DNA of 64,000 nucleotides from CAWHNT01 sp963830775 (GTDB taxonomy: Bacteria > Pseudomonadota > Alphaproteobacteria > Geminicoccales > Geminicoccaceae). The stretch spans positions 110,903-174,902 of the forward strand of contig CAWHNT010000038.1 in NCBI GenBank assembly GCA_963830775.1, in the 5' to 3' direction. The notes under the pieces were generated by a model that saw nothing but the letters and a program-made list of their open reading frames with translations, made no database searches and was not told the origin of the DNA. Each line of letters starts with the position of its first letter. The stretch's first letter is position 1. A program made the translations under genes and the position numbers. Positions 57,224-64,000 of the stretch are shown here, piece by piece.

Positions 57224-58216
57224 GTGGCGGGCTTGAGCGGGATCGCGCGTCTCGAGGGCCTGCCGATCATCGCCGTGCTGCTGGCGCTCACGGCCGTGTT
57301 CATGGCGGCGGCGCCGCAGGTCTTCCTGGGCCCGCGGATCTATCTCTCCTTCCTCACCACCGTGCCCCCTGTGCTGCTGCTGGCGCTGGGGCTGACGCTG
57401 GTCATCACCGCGGGCGAGATCGACCTCTCCTTCCCCTCCGTGATCGCCTTCTCGGGCTACCTCCTGGCCTATGCGGTCAAGGACCTGGGCCAGCCATGGC
57501 TGGGCGTGCCGCTGGCGCTTCTGGGCGGGGCGCTCGTGGGCTTCGTCAACGGCTTCATCGTGGCCGTGATCGGCGTGCCGTCGATCATCGCCACGCTGGC
57601 GACCCAGTTCTTCTGGGGCGGCCTGACCACCGGCATGTCGGGCGGCACCTCCTACTCCTTGCGCACGGTCGACCAGTCCTGGGTCCACACCCTCTTCGTC
57701 GGCCGGATCGCCGACTTCCCGGTGCAGTTCCTGTGGGCGCTCGGAATCACGGCGCTGCTCTGGCTCATCCTCAACCGGCACCGGTTCGGCGAGCACCTGC
57801 TCTTCATCGGCGACAACCAGTCGGTGGCACGGGTGGTCGGGATCCAGGTCGAGCGCGAGCGGATCAAGCTGTTCACCCTCATGGGCGTGCTGGGGGCGCT
57901 GGCGGCCGTGATCCTCACGCTCGAGAACAAGAACTTCTTCAACACCCAGGGCCAGGGCTACCTGCTCACGGCCCTTGCCGCCGTGTTCATCGGCGGCACC
58001 TCGATCTTCGGCGGCCAGGGGACCATCGTCGGCTCCTTCGCCGGGGCCTTCATCATCATCATGATCGAGGCCGGGCTCGTGGCCACCGGCATCCAGGGCT
58101 TCTGGGTCCGTGCGGTCGTGGGTGTGGTGTTCCTGGCAGCGGTTGTCTTTCATCTCGTCGTCGAGGACCGGGGCCGGGTCATGGAGATGTGGCGCCGCCT
58201 CCGTCTCCTGCGATGA
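57224..58216 (+). CDS. RbsC/XylH-like sugar ABC permease
   Basis: A 330-residue permease of the ribose type (BPD_transp_2): LGLTLVITAGEIDLSFPSVI, FVNGFIVAVIGVPSIIATLA and GGTSIFGGQGTIVGSFAGAF are typical. Start is uncertain: GTG at 57224 is 18 bases past the only good SD (GGGGAGG at 57199), which instead serves an ATG at 57213 whose frame ends after seven codons (a leader peptide or one more frameshift). No ATPase gene is nearby. Confidence 0.85.
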   Translation: MAGLSGIARLEGLPIIAVLLALTAVFMAAAPQVFLGPRIYLSFLTTVPPVLLLALGLTLVITAGEIDLSFPSVIAFSGYLLAYAVKDLGQPWLGVPLALLGGALVGFVNGFIVAVIGVPSIIATLATQFFWGGLTTGMSGGTSYSLRTVDQSWVHTLFVGRIADFPVQFLWALGITALLWLILNRHRFGEHLLFIGDNQSVARVVGIQVERERIKLFTLMGVLGALAAVILTLENKNFFNTQGQGYLLTALAAVFIGGTSIFGGQGTIVGSFAGAFIIIMIEAGLVATGIQGFWVRAVVGVVFLAAVVFHLVVEDRGRVMEMWRRLRLLR

Positions 58217-58239
58217 GGGGCTCAGGGAGGAAAAGGATC

Positions 58240-59229
58240 ATGCTGCGCAACCGTCTCTTGGCCGCCCTGCCGGCGGTCCTGCTCGCGACCGCGGCCCACG
58301 CCCAGTCGACCGAGGGTCCGCTGGGCGAGGGCATGACCATGTACATGCAGATGGGCGGCAATCCCGGCGACGGCGCCACCTGGGCCCGGCAGACCGGGGC
58401 CGCCGACGCCGCCAAGGCGTTCGGCATCAAGCTGATCGAGCAGTTCTCGGCCTGGGCGCCGGAGAAGATGCTGGACCAGTTCCGCGAGGCCGCGGCCGCC
58501 AGCCCCACCTGCATCGGCATCATGGGCCATCCGGGCAACGGCGCCTTCGCCGATCTGGTCGAGCAGGCGCGCTCGCAGAAGATCATCGTCACCAGCGGCA
58601 ACGCGCCCCTGACCGAGCTCTTCGCCAAGTTCCAGGCGGAGGGCTTCGGCTATGCCGGCGTGGAGCTCTATGCCGGCGGGGCGCTGACCGCGCAGAAGAT
58701 GATCGAGCAAGGCAAGCTCAAGGCGGGCGACAAGGCGCTGGCCTATGGCCTGCTCTCCGAGGCCGAGCGTGGCATGTCGGACCGCGGCCTCAAGGAGACC
58801 CTGGAGAAGGCCGGGCTCAAGGTCGACTATATCGAGATCAGTGCGGAGGTGAACTCGGACAGCAGCCTCGCCGTGCCGATCCTCACCGCCTACCTCGCCA
58901 ACAACCCCGACGTGAAGGCGATCGGCACCCAGCATGGCGGGGTGACCTCGCAGATCCCCAAGGCCCTGGAGCAGGCCGGCAAGCAGCCGGGCGAGGTGGT
59001 CGTGGGCGGGATCGACCTGGCGCCCGCCACCATCGACGGGCTGGAGAAAGGCTGGATCAGCGTCACCCTCGACCAGCAGCTCTATCTCCAGGGCTTCCTG
59101 CCGGTGACCCAGTGCGTGCTGTCGGCCAAATACGGCTTCACGGGCGTCGCCGTGAACACGGGTGCCGGCGTGGTCACGCCGCAGACGATCGGGGCGCTGA
59201 TCCCGCTGATCGAGAAGGGCATCCGCTAG
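58240..59229 (+). CDS. Ribose-type sugar-binding protein of the importer
   Basis: A 329-residue periplasmic binding protein of the RbsB class with signal peptide (LLAALPAVLLATAAHA). Typical segments are GIKLIEQFSAWAPEKM, ASPTCIGIMGHPGNGAF and DVKAIGTQHGGVTSQIPKAL. ATG at 58240 follows GGGAGG. It is directly downstream of the permease, so they form one importer lacking an ATPase locally. Confidence 0.87.
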   Translation: MLRNRLLAALPAVLLATAAHAQSTEGPLGEGMTMYMQMGGNPGDGATWARQTGAADAAKAFGIKLIEQFSAWAPEKMLDQFREAAAASPTCIGIMGHPGNGAFADLVEQARSQKIIVTSGNAPLTELFAKFQAEGFGYAGVELYAGGALTAQKMIEQGKLKAGDKALAYGLLSEAERGMSDRGLKETLEKAGLKVDYIEISAEVNSDSSLAVPILTAYLANNPDVKAIGTQHGGVTSQIPKALEQAGKQPGEVVVGGIDLAPATIDGLEKGWISVTLDQQLYLQGFLPVTQCVLSAKYGFTGVAVNTGAGVVTPQTIGALIPLIEKGIR

Positions 59230-59299
59230 GCCGGAACTCCCCTGCGGCGCGGCTGGTTGAGGACCCTGAGCCTGGGCCGCGTCGCGGGGAGCCGGAAGC

Positions 59300-60360
59300 T
59301 TGACCAGCACGATTGCCGTGACGCCGGTGCGCGAGCGACTCCGGCGCGACTGGCCTTACCTCGTCGCGGCCGGCCTCGTCACGGCAGTTGTTCTGCTCGT
59401 GCTCTGGTTCGCCGGGCGCACCTTGCTGCTGCTCGGTGCGGGCATCCTGGTTGCCACGGCCCTGCACGGTGCCAGCTCGGGCCTGGCGCGGCTCACCGGT
59501 ATCGGCCGGCGCTGGTGCCTTGCGCTGGTCTGCCTTGTCCTGCTCGCGGCCGTGATCGCGGCCGCCTACTTCGCCGTGCCCGAGATCGCTCCGCAGGTGA
59601 CGGACCTTCTCGGGCGGATACGGGACGCCTGGGGCGAGTTCAGCCGGCGCGTGGACGACTTCGCCCTCGGACGGGAGGCGCTCCAGCAGCTCGAGGACCA
59701 GGCGGCGAGCCAGGGTGCCTCGGGACTGGGCCAGGCGGTGCAGCATGTGGTGGGCTTCGCCGCCGCGACCGCGACGGGGATCACCGAGCTCGGCATCGTC
59801 TTCGTGCTGGGCCTCTATCTGGCCATCGACCCCGACGTCTATGTTCGCGGCATGCTGCGCCTCCTCCCCCAGCACGGCGCGGCCGCGCGCGGGAGATCCT
59901 GCTCGAGATCGGTCGCACGCTGCAGGAATGGCTCGTGGGCCAGCTCGTCGCCATGACCATGGTCGGGGTCGTCACGGGCCTCGGCCTGTGGCTCGTCGGC
60001 GTGCCGCAGGCCCTGGTGCTGGGCATCCTCACCGGCCTCTTCGACTTCATCCCGAATGTCGGGCCCATCCTCGCGGCCGTGCCCGGCCTGATCGCCGCCT
60101 CCTCCGTGAGCAGCTCTCACGTGCTCTATGCGCTCATCGTCTACGCGCTGGCGCAGGCGGCCGAGAACAACCTGATCGTGCCCTTGGTCCAGCGCCGGGC
60201 GGTGGACCTGCCGCCGGCCGTCACCATGGTGGCGCTGGTCGTGATGGGTTTCCTGGGCGGCCTGCTGGGCCTGCTGCTGGCGGTACCGCTGGCGGCGGCG
60301 CTCACGGTGGCCGTCCGCATGGCCTATATCGAGGACGTGCTGGGCGACCGGATCGACTGA
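59300..60360 (+). pseudogene. AI-2E family transporter with one -1 frameshift
   Basis: An inner-membrane permease of the AI-2E/PerM family, six to eight helices with the family segment GLFDFIPNVGPILAAVPGLI near residue 240 and RRAVDLPPAV near the end. The frame breaks between 59880 and 59892 in a GCGCGGCCGCGCGC tract; adding one base gives 354 codons and joins LPQHG to AREILLEIGRTLQ. TTG at 59300 follows GGGGAG. Confidence 0.8.
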
Positions 60361-60367
60361 AAAGGAA

Positions 60368-60396
60368 GGCGCCCCGAGGCAGAGCCCCGGGGCGCC
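60368..60396. terminator. Bidirectional hairpin between AI-2E and actP genes
   Basis: A 9-bp GC stem GGCGCCCCG / CGGGGCGCC lies between two convergent genes, 7 bases past the AI-2E stop and 29 bases before the actP stop. Little T follows on either side, but the position fits an intrinsic or rho-assisted terminator for both. Confidence 0.55.
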
Positions 60397-60424
60397 CGGC
60401 GATCAGCTTACGAGGTGGCGATCA

Positions 60425-62115
60425 TCAGTGCGCCGCCGCCCCTGTGGCGCCGAGGCCGGTCTGGGAGCGGACATACTGGGCAGCGAAAGCCCGTTCCTCG
60501 GCCCTGGCCACGGCACTGTGGTCCAGCACCGAGAACAGCCAGTGCCGACGAAGGCGATGGTCATCGAGAACAGAGCCGGGTTGTCGTAGGGGAAAATCGC
60601 TGCGGGATAGCCCAGCGTCTGCACCCAGACCGTCTTGCTCAGCACGACCATGACGATGGCGCTGATGAGGCCGAGGAAGCCACCGATCAGGGCACCCTTG
60701 GTGGTCAGCTTCGACCACAGCATCGAGAGCAGGAGTACCGGGAAGTTGCACGACGCCGCCACGGCGAAGGCCAAGCCCACCATGAAGGCGACGTTCTGCT
60801 GCTCGAACAGGTAGCCCAGGATGATGGCGACGATGCCGAGCACCACGGTGGCGATCTTCGAGACCCGGATCTCGTCCACGTCCGTGGCCCGGCCCTTGGC
60901 GATCACCGAGGCGTAGAGGTCGTGGCTCACCGCCGTGGCACCAGCCAGCGTCAGGCCCGCCACCACGGCCAGGATGGTGGCGAAGGCCACGGCCGAGATG
61001 AAGCCCAGGAAGAGCGAGCCGCCGATCGCCTCGCTGAGGTGGATGGCCGCCATGTTGCTGCCGCCGATCAGGTCCTTGATCTTGTCGTAGGGGGTGCCGT
61101 CGGCGTGGAGATGGTAGAAGTTCGGGTTGTCCATCAGGAAGATGATGGCGCCGAAGCCGATGATGAAAGTGAGGATGTAGAAGTAGCCGATGAAGCCGGT
61201 GGCGTAGAACACCGACTTGCGGGCCGCCTGGGCATCGGCGACGGTGAAGAACCGCATCAGGATGTGCGGCAGGCCGGCGGTGCCGAACATCAGCGCCATG
61301 CCCAGCGAGATGGCGGAGATGGGATCGCTGACGAGGGCACCCGGGCCCATGATCGCCTGGCCCTTCGGGTGGATCTGCACCGCGGCCTCGAACATCGCCA
61401 CGGGCCCGTAGGACCAGAGCACCATGAAGGCCATGAAGGAGGCGCCGGCCAGCAGCATGCAGGCCTTGATGATCTGCACCCAGGTGGTGGCCAGCATGCC
61501 GCCGAAGGTGACGTAGGCGATCATCAGGATGCCGACCAGGACGACGGCGTAGAGATAGGGCAGGCCGAACAGCAGCTCGATCAGCTTGCCCGCTCCGACC
61601 ATCTGCGCGATCAGGTAGAAGGCCACGACCACGAGCGTGCCGGTGGCGGAGAGGATGCGGATCGGCGTCTGCTGCAGCCGGTAGGAGGCGACGTCGGCGA
61701 ACGTGTACTTGCCGAGGTTGCGCAGGCGCTCGGCGATCAGGAACAGGACGATCGGCCACCCCACCAGGAAGCCCATCGAGTAGATCAGGCCGTCGAAGCC
61801 CGAGGTGAAGACCAGGCCGGCAATGCCCAGGAACGAGGCGGCCGACATGTAGTCACCGGCAATGGCGAGACTGTTCTGGAAGCCGGTGATGCCACCGCCG
61901 GCGGCGTAGAAGTCGGCCGCCGACTTGGTCTTCGAGGCCGCCCACTTGGTGATGAAAAGCGTAGCAAGGACGAAAGCCAGGAACATGATGATGGCGGGCC
62001 AATTGAGCGACTCGCGCGCCTCGCCCGAGATCGGCTCTGCGGCCATCGCCGCGAGCGGCAAAGCCAGAGACAGGACCAAGCCTGTCGCTATGGCCCGAAC
62101 GCTGGTGCCGCGCAT
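60425..62115 (-). pseudogene. actP: Acetate/cation symporter ActP with one -1 frameshift
   Basis: Sodium:solute symporter of the acetate permease type; about thirteen helices, opening with a signal peptide (ATGLVLSLALPLAAMA). Typical segments: SAADFYAAGGGITGFQNSLA, SAASFLGIAGL and FAVAASCNFPVLLLS. The frame breaks at 60541 between AFVGT and WLFSVLDHSAVARAE; adding one base restores 564 codons. The ATG at 62115 overlaps the yjcH stop in TGATG. Confidence 0.9.
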
Positions 62116-62420
62116 CACTTCACCTCCTGCAGGATGTCGGCGTTGAGACGGTCGAAGGTGGCGTTCGCCTTGGCGACATAGATCCCGGTGAGGACGAACG
62201 CCGAGACGATGACGAACAGGCCCAAAGGAATCCCGATCGTCACCACACTCCCGCCGATCGGCGTGGCAAGGAAGCCCTTGCCGAAGGCCACCAGGAGAAC
62301 GAAGCCGAAATAGATGACGAGCATCGCAATCGTCAGGATCAAGGCGAAGCGTCCACGGACCTCGATCAGCTCGCGGAACTTCGGATTACTTTCGATACGC
62401 TGATAGGCTCCCGGAGCCAT
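62115..62420 (-). CDS. yjcH: DUF485 small membrane protein, YjcH-like
   Basis: A 101-residue protein with two transmembrane helices (ALILTIAMLVIYFGFVLLVA and IPLGLFVIVSAFVLTGIYV) that always pairs with ActP and is presumed to help its assembly. ATG at 62420. It overlaps actP by one base (TGATG). Confidence 0.93.
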   Translation of the reverse strand: MAPGAYQRIESNPKFRELIEVRGRFALILTIAMLVIYFGFVLLVAFGKGFLATPIGGSVVTIGIPLGLFVIVSAFVLTGIYVAKANATFDRLNADILQEVK

Positions 62421-62681
62421 TGATGCCTCCGCTGTCCGGATCAACGCATCGGCGCCATTAGAAGTGCATTTACCGGAAGGGCGGCGGCCAAACTCATGCG
62501 GCACGTTGTCCAGAAAGTTCCCTGCCCGCGTCGACTTGCCACATCAGACCACGACGAAGTCATTGCACAGTAAGGATTCCTGCTTTTCTTCTGGACGACA
62601 TGACGCAGGAGGCGGTGCTGGGGATGGCCTGACGCGACGAGTGGCGGCATGATCGGCCGGCACGGATAAGGAGGACGGATA

Positions 62682-63140
62682 ATGGGAAGCGAGCGCTTCC
62701 GCAAACTCGACGAGCAGGTCTACGTGGCCCCGCAGCTGGAGGCGGCCGATTTCGAGGCGGGGGCCGCCGGGGTGCGGACCATCATCAACAATCGGCCCGA
62801 CGGCGAGGCACCGGACCAGCTCCCCTCTGCCGAGGCGGCCCAGCTCGCGGAAGCTGCCGGCCTCGACTATGTCCACATCCCGGTCCCGAGCGGCGGCATG
62901 ACCCGCTCCCATGTGGACGCGTTCACGGATGCTCTGGCAGGGCGCCAGGGCCCCTTCCTCGCCTACTGCCGCTCGGGCACCCGCTGCTGCCACCTGTGGG
63001 CCTTCACCGCGGCACGCCAGACACCGGTCGACGGTGTGATCGAGAGTGCCGCCCGCGCCGGGGTCGACCTGGAAGGGGCGCGCCACATCCTGGAGCAGGT
63101 AGCGGAAGAGGCCCGTCAGCCGACCGCCGGCCAGAGATAG
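62682..63140 (+). CDS. TIGR01244-family phosphatase-like protein (BLH-like)
   Basis: A 152-residue protein with the PTP-like P-loop YCRSGTR (C-x5-R fold) and the family opening FRKLDEQVYVAPQLEA, usually found with beta-lactamase-like hydrolases or sulfide-oxidation genes. Function unsettled (phosphatase or sulfur transferase). ATG at 62682 with AAGGAGG upstream. Overlaps the convergent prepilin peptidase gene by 25 bases. Confidence 0.8.
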   Translation: MGSERFRKLDEQVYVAPQLEAADFEAGAAGVRTIINNRPDGEAPDQLPSAEAAQLAEAAGLDYVHIPVPSGGMTRSHVDAFTDALAGRQGPFLAYCRSGTRCCHLWAFTAARQTPVDGVIESAARAGVDLEGARHILEQVAEEARQPTAGQR

Positions 63141-63875
63141 AGGGCGAAGAACGCGGCCGCGAGACCGGGCCCGAGCGGCAGGGCGGTATCGCCGCGCATC
63201 CGCGCGCGCAAGGCGAGCGCGGCGGCGAGCGTCAGCAGGGCTGCCAGCAGCAGGAGCATCGGCAGCGGCTGCCATCCGAGCCAGGCACCGGCAGCGGCGG
63301 CGAGCTTGGCGTCGCCCAGGCCCAGGCCCTCGCGGTGGCGGACCGCCCGGTAGACGAGACCCAGCCCATAGAGGCCCAGAAAGCCCGTGAGCGCACCGAG
63401 GCTGAAATCGGCAACGTCAGGAGCCTGCATCGACCAGCCCGATGCGGCGAGGGCCAGCCCTGCCAGCACGAGCGGCAACGTCAGCGGGCGGGGAGCAGGA
63501 AGCAGCGGAGGTCGATCAGCGCCAGCGCCAGCAGCCACCAGCCGAGCACGGCCGCGAGCAGAGCCTCGGCGGGCGGGAGCAGGATGAAGCAGACCGCACC
63601 GATGATGGCGGCCGTGAGCTCGACCGCGGGGTAGTAGGCGCTGATCGGGGCGGCGCAGAAGCGGCAGCGGTAGCCACGGGCGAGGTAGCTCAGGAGCGGG
63701 ACGAGATCGGCCGCTTTCAGACGTGTGCCGCAGGCGGGGCAGGCCGAGCGGCCGCGAGCGAGGGCCGCCCAGTCCTCCGGTGCCCGCAGGGCCAGCGTCC
63801 CGACGAAGCTGCCGATGCAGGATCCCAGGACGAGCCCTAGCGCAAGCTGCCCCAGCGCTTGCCCGATCGGCTCAC
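63116..63875 (-). pseudogene. Type IV prepilin peptidase with two -1 frameshifts
   Basis: An A24-family peptidase. The N-terminal zinc-binding domain has CPACGTRL and YRCRFC, with GSCIGSFVGT before it, and the catalytic Asp is seen in ALIDLRC and LGLGDAKL. The frame breaks at about 63869 (expected SPIGQALG after GTG) and near 63488 (expected LLPDALTLPLVL). Adding one base at each restores 254 codons. GTG at 63875 overlaps the upstream stop (GTGA). Cleaves leader peptides of pilin-like proteins. Confidence 0.78.
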
Positions 63876-64000
63876 TCCCACTCGACGGGTGCCGTGGCGG
63901 TACCGACCGGCGCCATCGAGGGACGGGGTGCTGGGGGCTCGGGGGCCGGGCGCTGGCTCGGCACGGGCGCCCTGGCGAGGTCGAAGCCGTTGCGCGGCGG
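63872..64000 (-). CDS. C-terminal end of an unidentified Pro-rich protein
   Basis: Only 42 residues before the stop at 63872 lie in the window. They are rich in Pro and Ala (RAPVPSQRPAPEPPAP, then PVEWE). The stop overlaps the start of the prepilin peptidase in GTGA, so it is probably a protein of the same secretion or pilus locus. No function can be assigned from this tail. Confidence 0.5.
   Translation of the reverse strand, partial: PPRNGFDLARAPVPSQRPAPEPPAPRPSMAPVGTATAPVEWE

Overview
The window is GC-rich chromosomal DNA with the gene content of an alphaproteobacterium: a class II DAHP synthase, a Rhizobium ReAV-type asparaginase, an acetate permease ActP with its small DUF485 partner, a short QueF, NitT/TauT-type importers and many GTGA stop/start overlaps. 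A Rhodospirillales/Geminicoccales-like lineage is my inference; nothing in the window (no rRNA) fixes the genus. It is an ordinary chromosomal stretch with one insertion-sequence patch, four toxin-antitoxin (TA) modules and one tRNA, not a phage, island or plasmid.

Layout. 0-5 kb: end of a nicotinate phosphoribosyltransferase, a Cys-cluster protein, aroG, a frameshifted glutathione reductase and a MntA/HepT module. 5-7.6 kb: a decayed gor-like fragment, an IS30-family element and a wrecked IS630 transposase. 7.6-12 kb: PaaK/CapK-like ligase, flippase-like membrane protein, succinate-semialdehyde dehydrogenase. 12-19.5 kb: a 1.1k-residue FecR-TPR-beta-barrel fusion, a small secreted protein with two CX3C motifs, a two-permease NMT1-type importer without ATPase, then BrnT/BrnA. 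19.5-25.5 kb: a complete NitT/TauT-type importer with an enolase-superfamily enzyme, a hypothetical gene and a Gfo/Idh oxidoreductase. 25.6-31 kb: an EAL phosphodiesterase with a degenerate GGDEF, and a sugar importer (no ATPase) with a perfect hairpin between binding-protein and permease genes. 31-44 kb: two methyltransferases around an MBL hydrolase, mutS, thioesterase, trehalose-synthase-like GH13, asparaginase-rnhB, a lipoprotein and glmM. 44.4-48.8 kb: the most striking locus, a pentameric ligand-gated ion channel fused to a periplasmic binding protein, followed by a membrane protein and an acetylpolyamine-amidohydrolase-like enzyme. 48.9-57.1 kb: a TMADH-type flavin enzyme coupled to an ion transporter, VapBC/FitAB-like TA, MarC, SDR, MT-A70 methyltransferase, queF, tRNA-Ala(CGC) and HigBA. 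57.2-64 kb: an RbsC-type importer without ATPase, AI-2E family permease, actP/yjcH, a TIGR01244 phosphatase-like protein and a prepilin peptidase.

A feature of the whole window is that eleven otherwise perfect genes carry sixteen single-base frameshifts. Twelve are insertions (all below 54 kb) and four are deletions (all above 59.8 kb); removing each one restores a full-length family-like protein with correct codon arithmetic. Sequencing or assembly error is the simplest reading, but recent decay cannot be excluded from the sequence alone; the mutS gene in the window is intact.

Functional links that the sequence supports: several translationally coupled pairs (asparaginase-rnhB, flavoenzyme-transporter, membrane protein-amidohydrolase, methyltransferase-MBL hydrolase, permease-permease); toxin-antitoxin promoters that appear leaderless; and three of four ABC importers that lack a local ATPase and must use one encoded elsewhere.
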